From the NCBI GenBank assembly GCA_002816575.1, contig MUCI01000009.1:31928-95927 (forward strand): a stretch of 64,000 nucleotides of DNA, written 5' to 3'. Shown in pieces: positions 16,177-25,062 of the stretch (its first letter is position 1; each line of letters starts with the position of its first letter). A program made the position numbers and the translations under genes. The notes beneath the pieces are model-generated. The model saw nothing but the letters and a program-made list of their open reading frames with translations, had not been told where the DNA came from and made no database searches. This DNA is from SAR202 cluster bacterium Casp-Chloro-G2 (GTDB taxonomy: Bacteria > Chloroflexota > Dehalococcoidia > Lucifugimonadales > UBA3495).

Positions 16177-18347
16177 CCAGATCAAGCACGACAACCACCA
16201 GTGAGAACCCCGGAAATAAAAATCCCGGCAATAAAAACCCCGGCAATAAAAACCCCGGCGGAAACGCCGGCAGAATCCCAGAGTCCCGGTTTCCGTTCAC
16301 GGCCATCGTAGGTCAAACGGCCATGAAACGAGCGCTGCTCCTGAACGCCGTCAACCCGAAGATCGGCGGCGTTCTGGTGCGCGGCAAGAAGGGCACCGCC
16401 AAGTCCACGGCGGTCCGTTCTCTGGCTGCGCTATTGCCCGAGGTAACCGTGGTCCAGGGCTGCCCCTACAACTGCAGTCCGGAAGAACGCCAGGGGCTGT
16501 GCAACCGCTGTGAGCCGATCGACACCGACGCCGCAACCGTCGTTCGCCAGATCCCGATCGTGGACCTGCCGGTTGGCGCGACGGAGGACAGGCTGGTGGG
16601 GTCTCTGGACATCGAGGAGGCCATCAAAACGGGAAACCGGGTCTTTGAGCCGGGCCTCATCGCAGCGACGCACCGGGGCATTCTCTACATCGACGAAGTT
16701 AACCTGCTCAACGACCACCTGGTGGACATTCTGCTGGACGCCGCCGCCATGGGCCGCAACTATGTGGAGCGGGAGGGTATCTCGGTGACCCATCGTTCGG
16801 AGTTTATCCTGGTGGGCACGATGAACCCGGAAGAAGGCGACCTCCGGCCCCAACTGCTGGACCGCTTCGGACTGGCGGTTGAAGTCGACGGGCGGTTCTC
16901 CCCCGAGGAACGCCAAGAGGTGGTGAAGCGCCGCATCGCCTACGAGGCCGACCCCCAGGCGTTCATGGCCCGGTGGCAGCAGCCGGAGCAGGAGGAACGG
17001 CAGCGGGTGCTGCGGAGCCAGCAGTTGCTGCCCCAGGTGGTTGTCAGCGATGACATCTTGTCCCTGATCACATCCATCTGCGCCGAATACGATATCGACG
17101 GCATGCGCGGCGATATCGTCATGTACAAGACAGCCAGCACCATCGCCGCCTACGAGCAGCGGACGGAAGTCAACGCCGAGGACGTGCGCGAGGCCGCCAA
17201 CCTGGCCCTGCTTCACCGCCAGCGCCGGCAGCCCTTCCAGCAGCCCAATCTGGAGACCAGCCAGCTCGACTCAATGGTGGACGACTTTCAGAGTCAGGAC
17301 CGCCAACGCGAATCGCAAGACCAGGCCGGGGATAACGATCAAGGAGAGGGCGATTCCGAGCCCTCGGATTTAAGACCGGAAGATTTAGAGTCACCGGACC
17401 CCGAATCACCTGAGCCCCAGGACCCCGACGCCGAACCGGACAATCCGGGATTCGGGCTGCCCCAGAATGAGCAGTTCGAAGTGGGCGACCCCTATGCGGT
17501 GCGGTCTCTCGACCTGAAGCCTCCAGACCAACGCTCCCGCCGCGCCTCGGGCCGCCGTAACGTCACCATCAGCGACTCCTCCGCCGGGCGGTACGTCCGC
17601 TCCCGCCAACCGGAGGGCAAGGCGACCGGGCTGGCCTTGGACGCCACCCTGCGCGCCGCCGCACCGCACCAACTGGGCCGCCGGTCATCGTCCCAATCAG
17701 CCAACGCCGTGCTGGTCGAGCCCCAGGATATCCGCGATAAGGTCAGGGAGAACAAGGCGGGCAGCCTGGTGCTGTTCGTGGTTGATGCCAGCGGCTCCAT
17801 GGGCGCTCAGCGGCGCATGGTGGCGGTCAAGGGGGCGATCATGTCCCTCTTGCTGGACGCCTACCAGCGGCGCGACCGGGTGGGACTGATCTCATTTCGC
17901 GGGACACAGTCCAGTCTGCTGCTGCCGCCCACCAACAGCGTCGACCTGGCCCAGGTCCACCTGAAAGACATGCCCACGGGAGGCCGAACTCCGCTCAGCG
18001 CCGGTCTGTTCAAAGCGTTGGAGATCGTCGAGACGGAACGCATCAAGGACCGGGACGTCATGCCCCTGCTGGTGCTGCTGTCCGATGGCCGGGGCAACGT
18101 GGCCCAAGGCCAAGACTCGCCCTTGGACGAAGCGTCGGTGGCGGCTGGGATCATCGGCGAGGGCAAGATCCCGTCGGTGGTGGTGGACACCGAGTCCGGG
18201 TTCATCAAGCTGGGCATGATACAGCCGATAGCCACGGCCATGGGCGCCCAATACCTGAAGCTGGAAGACCTGAGGGCCGACAACCTGGCGGAGGCGGTGC
18301 GGCTCAACATGCCCATTATCGGCGAGGCCCCGCCCCACGTTAACTAG
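16173..18347 (+). CDS. ChlI-ChlD fused AAA+/VWA subunit, probable cobaltochelatase motor
   Basis: The GTG at 16173 overlaps the cbtA stop and gives 724 residues; a longer reading from 16104 would lie inside cbtA. Residues about 10-30 hold a low-complexity NPGNK repeat. The AAA+ module has Walker A RGKKGTAKST near residue 70, a Cys-rich insert (CPYNCSPEERQGLCNRC), Walker B ILYIDEVNLL near 170 and GTMNPEEGDLRPQLLDRFG. An acidic Pro-rich linker follows (about 370-450), then a VWA domain with MIDAS DASGSMG near 537. ChlI plus ChlD in one chain is known to serve CobN where CobS and CobT are absent; the neighbours support that here. Confidence 0.9.
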   Translation: MTRSSTTTTSENPGNKNPGNKNPGNKNPGGNAGRIPESRFPFTAIVGQTAMKRALLLNAVNPKIGGVLVRGKKGTAKSTAVRSLAALLPEVTVVQGCPYNCSPEERQGLCNRCEPIDTDAATVVRQIPIVDLPVGATEDRLVGSLDIEEAIKTGNRVFEPGLIAATHRGILYIDEVNLLNDHLVDILLDAAAMGRNYVEREGISVTHRSEFILVGTMNPEEGDLRPQLLDRFGLAVEVDGRFSPEERQEVVKRRIAYEADPQAFMARWQQPEQEERQRVLRSQQLLPQVVVSDDILSLITSICAEYDIDGMRGDIVMYKTASTIAAYEQRTEVNAEDVREAANLALLHRQRRQPFQQPNLETSQLDSMVDDFQSQDRQRESQDQAGDNDQGEGDSEPSDLRPEDLESPDPESPEPQDPDAEPDNPGFGLPQNEQFEVGDPYAVRSLDLKPPDQRSRRASGRRNVTISDSSAGRYVRSRQPEGKATGLALDATLRAAAPHQLGRRSSSQSANAVLVEPQDIRDKVRENKAGSLVLFVVDASGSMGAQRRMVAVKGAIMSLLLDAYQRRDRVGLISFRGTQSSLLLPPTNSVDLAQVHLKDMPTGGRTPLSAGLFKALEIVETERIKDRDVMPLLVLLSDGRGNVAQGQDSPLDEASVAAGIIGEGKIPSVVVDTESGFIKLGMIQPIATAMGAQYLKLEDLRADNLAEAVRLNMPIIGEAPPHVN
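16204..16261 (+). repeat. 15-bp tandem repeat encoding NPGNK
   Basis: About four copies of a unit like AATAAAAACCCCGGC run through the N-terminal coding part of the chelatase motor gene. Unit length is five codons, so copy-number change keeps frame. Each copy has an A5 run, which could cause slippage. Confidence 0.8.
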
Positions 18348-18551
18348 CGGTCAGGACTGTGCGGTCGGGATCCAGCCTGGTTCGAGTTGGCAGGCGGCCC
18401 TTCGAGGGCTTGCTCCCAGTTGATGCGGCATTGCCGTCCCGTTTACATCGCCCACCGGACTTGGTAATCTCGACTGTGGCCCGATTACCGGCCACTATCC
18501 CTTTTTTACTTAATGCGGCTGCGCCGCCCCGCCACCCCAGGAGGTACCCGT

Positions 18552-20078
18552 TTGGCCCGCAACATGCTCTATGCCGACATGGACAAGATGCTTTCTCTGT
18601 CCAAGCGCCGGGGATTCATCTTTCAAAGCTCGGAGATCTATGGGGGCCTGGGTTCCACCTGGGACTACGGCCCCTTGGGCGTGGAGCTGAAACGCAATGT
18701 CAAAGAGGCCTGGTGGCAGGCCGTGATCGCCCAGCGCGACGACATGGTGGGCCTGGACGCCGCCATCCTGATGCATCCCAAGACCTGGGTCGCCAGCGGC
18801 CACGTGGAGAACTTCTCCGACCCCTTGGTTGAATGCGGAAATTGTCGGCATCGGTTCCGACTTGACCATCTAACTTATGGCCACGCCTGGCTCGAGAACG
18901 GCGCCTCTGTAGAATTGAGTTTAGACGGAGCGTCAAATGACGACGTTGAGAAAGCGTTAAGAGAAAGAGCCGGGAGGATTGGTTCACCGATCTCAATCTC
19001 CAGGGAACTTGTAATATTGCCAGTGGTAGGTGGTTCACGAGCTGATCCAGTCACTAGCGTTCCGTGCCCGATATGCGAACAACGCGAACTGACCCCGCCG
19101 CGCCGGTTCAACCTGATGTTCAAGACCTTCATGGGGCCGGTGGAAGACACGGCCAACGAGGTGTTCCTGCGACCGGAGACGGCCCAGGGCATCTTCGTCA
19201 ATTTCAAGAACGTTTTGGACTCGACCCGCAAGAAGCTGCCCTTCGGCATCGGCCAGATCGGCAAGTCATTCCGGAACGAGATCACCCCCGGCAACTTCAC
19301 TTTTAGAACCAGAGAGTTCGAGCAGATGGAAGCCGAGTTCTTCGTTAAGCCGGGCGAAGACGTGGAATGGCTGGACCGGTGGGTCCAACACCGCTTCCAG
19401 TGGTACATCGGCCTGGGCATTCGGAAGGAAAACCTGCGTCTGCGCGAGCATGGTCCCGATGAACTGGCCCACTACGCCAAGGCCTGTTACGACATCGAAT
19501 ACCGCTTTCCCTGGGGCTGGGCCGAACTGGAGGGCATCGCCAACCGCGCCGACTTCGACCTGCGGCAACACCAAGACGCCAGCGGGCAGGACATGACCTA
19601 CTTCGACGATGCGGCGGCCGAGGGCGAGGAGCCTCGCTACCTCCCCTACGTCATCGAGCCGTCGGGCGGCGTTGACCGGGCCACCTTGGCCTTCTGGCTG
19701 GACGCCTATGACGAAGAACCCGACGGCCCGATTGAAAAGGGAGCCGTGAGGGTGGTCTCCCACATCCACCGGGACCTGGCGCCCATCACCGTGGCGGCGC
19801 TGCCCCTGAGCCGTAACGAGAAGCTGCTGCCCACCGCCCGCCGGGTCTACGACACGCTCCGCAAGCACTTCCGGACGCAGTACGACGACGCCCAGAGCAT
19901 CGGCCGCCGCTACCGGCGCCAGGACGAGATCGGCACGCCCTACTGCGTGACCATCGATTTCGACACCATCGACGACGGCCAGGTGACCATCCGGGACCGG
20001 GACTCGATGCACCAGGCCAGGGTCCCCATCTCCCAGTTGGTGGACATCCTGAAAGACAAGATCGAACACGCCTGGTAG
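18552..20078 (+). CDS. glyS: Glycyl-tRNA synthetase, alpha2 type
   Basis: A class II synthetase of the single-chain (eukaryote/archaea-like) GlyRS type. Start chosen at TTG 18552 because AGGAGG lies 7 nt upstream (18539-18544) and the protein then begins ARNMLYADMDKMLSLSKRRGF; an ATG at 18513 precedes the Shine-Dalgarno. Motifs: GLGSTWDYGPLGVELKRN, RPETAQGIFVNFKNV, GIGQIGKSFRNEI (motif 2) and the C-terminal anticodon domain VAALPLSRNEKL. Two C-x2-C pairs (near residues 95-98 and 172-175) would bind zinc. The stretch between them is long and unlike its surroundings in base use. Confidence 0.94.
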   Translation: MARNMLYADMDKMLSLSKRRGFIFQSSEIYGGLGSTWDYGPLGVELKRNVKEAWWQAVIAQRDDMVGLDAAILMHPKTWVASGHVENFSDPLVECGNCRHRFRLDHLTYGHAWLENGASVELSLDGASNDDVEKALRERAGRIGSPISISRELVILPVVGGSRADPVTSVPCPICEQRELTPPRRFNLMFKTFMGPVEDTANEVFLRPETAQGIFVNFKNVLDSTRKKLPFGIGQIGKSFRNEITPGNFTFRTREFEQMEAEFFVKPGEDVEWLDRWVQHRFQWYIGLGIRKENLRLREHGPDELAHYAKACYDIEYRFPWGWAELEGIANRADFDLRQHQDASGQDMTYFDDAAAEGEEPRYLPYVIEPSGGVDRATLAFWLDAYDEEPDGPIEKGAVRVVSHIHRDLAPITVAALPLSRNEKLLPTARRVYDTLRKHFRTQYDDAQSIGRRYRRQDEIGTPYCVTIDFDTIDDGQVTIRDRDSMHQARVPISQLVDILKDKIEHAW

Positions 20079-20122
20079 GCGGCGAAATGGCGTTTCTTTG
20101 AACCGGCTGAAGATAATCTCTT

Positions 20123-20902
20123 ATGCCTCCTAATCTTGTCGCCGCTACCGTCCGGCAGGGGTTGTTCACCCGCATCGTGGGCCGGCGGCTGCTGTATTAC
20201 CCGGAGCTTGCTTCCACCATGGATGAGGCCGCCAAGCTGGGCGAGGGCGACGCCGATGAGGGCGCGGTGGTGGTGGCCGAGGTGCAGACCGCCGGCCGGG
20301 GTCGCCGTGGGCGCAGTTGGGTATCCCAACCCGGCAATTTGCTCGTGTCGGTCCTGTTCCGTCCCTCTTTGGAAGTCCTGCCGTTCATCAGTATTATCGG
20401 CGGGGTCGCCGCCGCCAGGGCTGTGCGCAAAGTGACCGGACTGGAACCCAAGATCAAATGGCCCAACGACCTGCTGATCAGCGGACGCAAGGCCGCCGGC
20501 ATACTGGCCGAGAGCGCGGTCGCCGGGGATACCGTATGGTATGCTGTGCTCGGTCTAGGCATGAATGTGAGCCTGGACACCAGCCAGACGGCGGAGATTT
20601 CGTCCTTCGCGGTCAGCGTCAACGCGGCTGCCGGAAGGGAGGTCCCACGGGAAGATTTGCTTCGGCAGTTCCTGATGGACCTGGACGCCCTTTACCTGGC
20701 GCTCGGCCAAGGAGATTCACCCATCGCTGAGTGGCAGGACCTGTTGGAAACCACCGGGCAGCGGGTGACTGCAACCTGGGCCGACGACTCGTACACCGGC
20801 TTGGCCGAAGGCACTGACGAGTTGGGTAATCTGCTGCTGCGCCAGGACGATGGCGTTCTGCTGACCCTGACCGCCGGGGACGTAACGCTGAGCGGGCGAT
20901 AA
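20123..20902 (+). CDS. birA: Biotin--[acetyl-CoA-carboxylase] ligase, catalytic domain only
   Basis: A 259-residue biotin protein ligase without the N-terminal DNA-binding domain of class II BirA. The biotinyl-AMP motif AGRGRRGRSWVSQPGNLL near residue 57 and KWPNDLLISGRKAAGIL near 112 are clear, as is GLGMNVS. A small C-terminal SH3-like domain follows. It attaches biotin to carrier domains of carboxylases. Starts 45 nt after glyS; the two may be co-transcribed. Confidence 0.95.
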   Translation: MPPNLVAATVRQGLFTRIVGRRLLYYPELASTMDEAAKLGEGDADEGAVVVAEVQTAGRGRRGRSWVSQPGNLLVSVLFRPSLEVLPFISIIGGVAAARAVRKVTGLEPKIKWPNDLLISGRKAAGILAESAVAGDTVWYAVLGLGMNVSLDTSQTAEISSFAVSVNAAAGREVPREDLLRQFLMDLDALYLALGQGDSPIAEWQDLLETTGQRVTATWADDSYTGLAEGTDELGNLLLRQDDGVLLTLTAGDVTLSGR

Positions 20903-20970
20903 TCGCCTTGGTTCCTGGCCCGGTTTTGCCGCAATCAAATCGCCGCCACAATTAGCTATCAGAGGAACAG

Positions 20971-21777
20971 ATGCTGGAATCACTTAGCCTGGATGGAACA
21001 TCGGTTGTCATAACCGGCGGGGGCACCGGACTGGGCCGGGCCATGGTCCGGGACATGGCCCGCGCCGGCGCCAACCTGGTCATCGCCGGCCGCCGCACGG
21101 GTCCCATCGAAGAGGCCGCCGCCGAGGCCATCAGCCTGGGCGTGGATGCAACTTCGGTGGCAACGGATGTGACCGACTCCGCACAGGTGGCAAACCTGAT
21201 GCAGACCTGCCTGGACCGCTTCGGCAAGATCGACGTCCTGCTGAATAACGCCGGGGCAGTGTCGGACAACGTCCGGAAGCCCATCTGGGAGCATACCGAC
21301 GAGGAATGGGACCGCATCATGCGGGTAAACCTCACCGGCGCTTTCTACTGCGCCCGCGAGGTGTCCCAGACCATGGTGACCCAGGAACACGGCAAGATCA
21401 TCAACGTGGCTTCCGGGTTCGGCCTGCGGGGCGGCCGCGAGATCTATATGTACTGCTGCAGCAAGGGCGGCATGATCCAGCTCAGCCGGGTCCTGTCATT
21501 CAATCTGGCCCGGTACGGTATCACGGCCAACACCATAGTACCCGGCTTCGTGCCCACCGGCGCCACCGACACCATGGCCGCCAGCCTGCCGAGGGGCGGC
21601 GAATTCCTGCCCAACGGCAAGCTGGGCAAGCCCGCCGACTTTGGCCCCTTGGCCGTCTACCTGGCTTCGGCGGCGTCGGACTACATGACCGGGGAGATGT
21701 TCATCGCCGACGGCGGCGGCTTGGCTGCCGGCATCACGCCCACCGGCCACGCTCCGGTCATCGCTCTGGAAGCCTAA
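20971..21777 (+). CDS. Short-chain dehydrogenase/reductase, active site intact
   Basis: A 268-residue classical SDR. Cofactor motif TGGGTGLG near residue 14, NNAG near 91, catalytic Ser in NVASGF and Tyr/Lys in the YCCSK segment are all present. C-terminal TGEMFIADGGG is typical. GRR after beta-strand 2 favours NADP(H). The ATG follows AGAGGAACAG. The substrate cannot be told. A degenerate SDR follows 61 nt downstream, so the two products may form a hetero-oligomer; that is inference. Confidence 0.92.
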   Translation: MLESLSLDGTSVVITGGGTGLGRAMVRDMARAGANLVIAGRRTGPIEEAAAEAISLGVDATSVATDVTDSAQVANLMQTCLDRFGKIDVLLNNAGAVSDNVRKPIWEHTDEEWDRIMRVNLTGAFYCAREVSQTMVTQEHGKIINVASGFGLRGGREIYMYCCSKGGMIQLSRVLSFNLARYGITANTIVPGFVPTGATDTMAASLPRGGEFLPNGKLGKPADFGPLAVYLASAASDYMTGEMFIADGGGLAAGITPTGHAPVIALEA

Positions 21778-21838
21778 CCAGCAACTTTTAGACCAAGTCT
21801 GGGGCCCAAACAACGGCCCCGGTTTCAGGAGAGAATCA

Positions 21839-22606
21839 ATGCCGGTCCTACCCGAGTACGACCTATCCGGCAAGACGGCCATCTTGGCGACCTCAGGCGG
21901 GGGTGAGGCTCCCTTCCTGGCCCAGGCCCTGGTTGAGGGCGGCGCCAGCGTGTTCGCCGTGGCCCGCACTCAGGCGCTTCTCGACGCCGTGCTTGGCTCA
22001 CTGCCGGCTGGTTCCAGCGGCGCGGTGATGGACGCCAACGACCCCGGCAGCGCCAAGCAGGTCATGGAGCGGTTCGACCGGGCGTACGGCGGCCAGTCCT
22101 CCGGCAAGATTGACATACTGGTTAACGACGCCCGCAGCATGTACGCCCAGGCACTGGAGCAGATCAGCGTTGACGAGTGGGACTCCGTCCAGACCCGGAA
22201 CGCCAAGGCGCCATTCCTGCTTTCCCAGCAGGTGCTGCCGCGCATGGCCAAGGCCGAGTACGGCCGGGTGGTAAACATGATCTCCGAACTGGCCGAACGG
22301 GGCATGATCAACGGCTCGGCATTTGCCGCCAGCCAGGCCTCGGTGTTGGCCCTGACCCGTTCTTTGGCGGTTGAATGGAGCCGGTTCAACATCCGGATCA
22401 ACGCCATCGGCACCGGCTGGATCGACACCCAGGGGCAGACCCTGGAGGAGCAGCGGGAAGAATTGCTGGTCCGCTACATCCCCCTCCGGCGCAAGGGCAG
22501 CCCCGGCGACATCGGCCCCCTCCTCGTCTACCTGTGCTCCGAGTCCTGCGATTACTCCACCGGACAGCCGGTGTATGTCGATGGCGGCCTGAACGCCCAC
22601 CCTTAG
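21839..22606 (+). CDS. SDR-family protein with degenerate active site
   Basis: A 255-residue SDR fold protein, with VVNMISELAERG, RSLAVEWSRFNIRINAIGTGWIDT and TGQPVYVDGG placing it in the family. The usual cofactor loop reads TSGGGEAPF instead of TGxxxGxG, NNAG reads NDAR, and the catalytic YxxxK is FAASQ, so both Tyr and Lys are lost. It is a full-length, in-frame gene with an AGGAGAG Shine-Dalgarno, so it is probably expressed. It may be a structural partner of the active SDR upstream, or a pseudoenzyme. Confidence 0.88.
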   Translation: MPVLPEYDLSGKTAILATSGGGEAPFLAQALVEGGASVFAVARTQALLDAVLGSLPAGSSGAVMDANDPGSAKQVMERFDRAYGGQSSGKIDILVNDARSMYAQALEQISVDEWDSVQTRNAKAPFLLSQQVLPRMAKAEYGRVVNMISELAERGMINGSAFAASQASVLALTRSLAVEWSRFNIRINAIGTGWIDTQGQTLEEQREELLVRYIPLRRKGSPGDIGPLLVYLCSESCDYSTGQPVYVDGGLNAHP

Positions 22607-22763
22607 CCCGGTCCGGGCCTGAACCAGCCTTTCGGGCGTCCGTTCGAATCTTGGATGTAACGCCTGGGCTGATGTACAATGATTCCAGCCCAAAGGCGTC
22701 TCCAATCTTTCGAGCCGCCCTTATCATTTTGACCAAGTTTTCTACCTTTCCCTGCGTAAAACA

Positions 22764-23990
22764 ATGTTCCGCCAACCTACCCAATCCACCAAACCCGTCT
22801 CCCGGCTGCAGGGCATGAACGACCTGTCTGAAGACGCTTGGCGCGGCCGGCTGGGGCTTCAAGACCGGCTCGGCCAGCTTCTCGGCAGCTACGGTTACAG
22901 CCTGTTGGAGACCCCGGTCTTGGAATCCACCGAGCTGTTTCTACGGAAGTCTGGCGGTGAGTTGGCCTCCCAGCTGTACAGTTTCATCGACGCCGGCAGC
23001 AACCACGTAAGTCTGCGTCCCGAGTTCACCTCGCCCATCATGCGGCACTATCTGGAGAACGCGGCCGGCATCGGCCTGCCAGCCCGGTGGCGGTACTGCG
23101 GCCCGGTGTTCCGGTTCGACGAGTCTCACCCCGAGGCCAGCGGACAGTTCACCCAGGTGGGCGGCGAATTGATCGGCTCATCGGACATCTCAGCCGACAT
23201 TGAGCTACTGAACCTGGCCATTTCCGTGCCCGCCAAATTGGCACTGGACGGCTGGAGTCTGCGGCTGGCCGACCTGGATATCTTGGACAGTTTGCTGGAC
23301 CCGTTGGGTGTTTCCGAACGGGCCAGGTCGTTCATCATCCAGAGCATGCCCCGCCTGCGGGAAGGGCACGGCGCCGTATCCAAGCTGGTGGAGGAAGGCC
23401 GCCGTCTGCATCTGGCCGGCGGCGACGGTTCCGGAGACGGTGAAGAAGCCGCTCTGCACCAGGCGGTCCAGGGATTGAACGACGACCAGGCCCGGTCCGT
23501 ATTGCTGGGCCTGTTGCGATGGAACTCGGCCGACCACCTGGGGCAGCGGACCCCGGAGGACGTGGTGGAGCGTCTGCTCCGCAAGATACGGGGCGCCGAC
23601 AGCGAGGACAAGCTTCGGCAGGGCTTGGAGTTGGCCAGCGACCTAGCGGTTATCAAGGGCGAACCCCAAGCGGCGCTGGAATCGGTCAACGCTGTTCTGG
23701 CATCGGCCGGCGCCAACCGGAACGCAGCCAGTCGCTTGACGGAGATAATCGGCCTGATGGCAGACGGGCAAGATGCCAAGGGCAGGGTTGTGTTGGACTT
23801 CAGCCTGGTCCGCGGCCTGGCCTACTACAACGGCGTGATATTCGAGGTCAGCCATCCCGGTTGGCCAGGACCTTTGGGCGGCGGCGGCCGGTACGACAAC
23901 CTATCTCGGGCGCTGGGCGGCAGCGACGCGGTCCCGGCCCTTGGCTTTGCCTATAACCTGGACGCCCTCATCGCCCTGGGCGCAGGCTAG
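22764..23990 (+). CDS. hisZ: ATP phosphoribosyltransferase regulatory subunit HisZ
   Basis: A 408-residue HisRS-like protein. It has class II synthetase motif 2-like RWRYCGPVFRFDESHPEASGQFTQ and the HisRS-type SLVRGLAYYNGVIFEV and GGGGRYDNL, but the C-terminal anticodon domain is missing. hisG follows 9 nt downstream, which fixes the call as HisZ rather than HisS. HisZ normally activates short-form HisG and mediates histidine feedback; the HisG here has a C-terminal extension. Start ATG at 22764. First gene of the his cluster. Confidence 0.9.
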   Translation: MFRQPTQSTKPVSRLQGMNDLSEDAWRGRLGLQDRLGQLLGSYGYSLLETPVLESTELFLRKSGGELASQLYSFIDAGSNHVSLRPEFTSPIMRHYLENAAGIGLPARWRYCGPVFRFDESHPEASGQFTQVGGELIGSSDISADIELLNLAISVPAKLALDGWSLRLADLDILDSLLDPLGVSERARSFIIQSMPRLREGHGAVSKLVEEGRRLHLAGGDGSGDGEEAALHQAVQGLNDDQARSVLLGLLRWNSADHLGQRTPEDVVERLLRKIRGADSEDKLRQGLELASDLAVIKGEPQAALESVNAVLASAGANRNAASRLTEIIGLMADGQDAKGRVVLDFSLVRGLAYYNGVIFEVSHPGWPGPLGGGGRYDNLSRALGGSDAVPALGFAYNLDALIALGAG

Positions 23991-23999
23991 GCCAGGACC

Positions 24000-25043
24000 A
24001 TGACCATTCAAGACGAGAATAAGAACCGGAGCGATGGCCCCCTGCGCATCGTCCTGCCCAGCGACGGCGAACTGTACGACTCGACCACCGCCTTCATGCG
24101 CGCCTGCGGCCTGGCGGTATCCCGGCCCAACGCCCGGCGCTATACCGGCTCGGTCCCGGCGATACCCGGCGTTGAGGTCCTTTTCCAACGATCGGGGGAC
24201 GTCACCCAAAAAGTGGAAGAAGGCAGTGCCGAACTGGGCGTAACGGGCCTGGACAGGGTGCTGGAATACCGCAACGACGAGGCACGGGCGGCGGTGTTGA
24301 TTGACGACCTGCGCTACGGCCGCTGCGAGTTTGTCATGGCCGTGCCCAACTCCTGGATGGACGTGACTTCATTGTCTGACCTGGCCGACCTGGCTCTGGA
24401 ATTCAGGCAGGAGGGCAAGCAACTCCGCATCGCCACCAAGTATCCCCGGCTGCTTCGCAGCTACCTCTACGAACGGGGCATCAATTTCTTCACTCTGGTG
24501 CCGGCCAGCGGCGCCATGGAAGCAGCCCCGGCAGCGGGTTACGCCGACCTGATAGCCGACCTTACGGCCACCGGCGCCACCCTGAGAGAGAACCAGCTCA
24601 AGATGCTGGAAGAGGGCACGATCCTCACCTCCCAGGCCTGCCTGATCGCCAATCCGGTGCTGCTGTCGGCCTCGAGAGAGATTCGAGGCATGGCCCGGTC
24701 GATCGTCGAATTGATGGAGGGTCACCTGAGGGCAGAACCCTACTACCGCGTCACCGCCAATGTGCGGGCAGGTTCGGCTGAGGAAGCCAGCGCCACGGTC
24801 CTGACCCGCCCCGACCTGGCCGGCCTGCGCGGCCCCACCGTCGCCAGGGTCTACAACGTGGAAGAACAGGACTGGTTCAACGTGAGCCTGCTGATCAAGA
24901 AGGGCAAGCTATTGGAAGCGGTTGACCACCTGAGAGGCTGCGGCGCCATCGACGTGGCCGCGTCCCAACTCAGCTACCTGTTCGACGGCCATTCCGAGGC
25001 CTACAGGTCGTTGTTCGGTGAGGAATCCGCCACCCGGAACTAA
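24000..25043 (+). CDS. hisG: ATP phosphoribosyltransferase, long form
   Basis: Catalyses the first step of histidine synthesis, ATP plus PRPP to phosphoribosyl-ATP. The PRPP-binding region SGAMEAAPAAGYADLIADL-like with TGATLRENQL is intact, as are GVTGLDRVLEY and RIATKYPRL. At 347 residues it is far longer than short-form HisG (about 210-230) and includes a region after about residue 245 (RVTANVRAGSAEEASATVL through LRGCGAIDV) that resembles the C-terminal regulatory domain of long-form HisG. A HisZ gene is directly upstream, an unusual combination. Confidence 0.93.
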   Translation: MTIQDENKNRSDGPLRIVLPSDGELYDSTTAFMRACGLAVSRPNARRYTGSVPAIPGVEVLFQRSGDVTQKVEEGSAELGVTGLDRVLEYRNDEARAAVLIDDLRYGRCEFVMAVPNSWMDVTSLSDLADLALEFRQEGKQLRIATKYPRLLRSYLYERGINFFTLVPASGAMEAAPAAGYADLIADLTATGATLRENQLKMLEEGTILTSQACLIANPVLLSASREIRGMARSIVELMEGHLRAEPYYRVTANVRAGSAEEASATVLTRPDLAGLRGPTVARVYNVEEQDWFNVSLLIKKGKLLEAVDHLRGCGAIDVAASQLSYLFDGHSEAYRSLFGEESATRN

Positions 25044-25062
25044 CCCGCAGGGTCTAGAAGAA

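Noticed and set aside
22620..22665. GTTCGAATC-like sequence resembling a tRNA T-arm
   Set aside because: No acceptor, D or anticodon stems could be paired around it.
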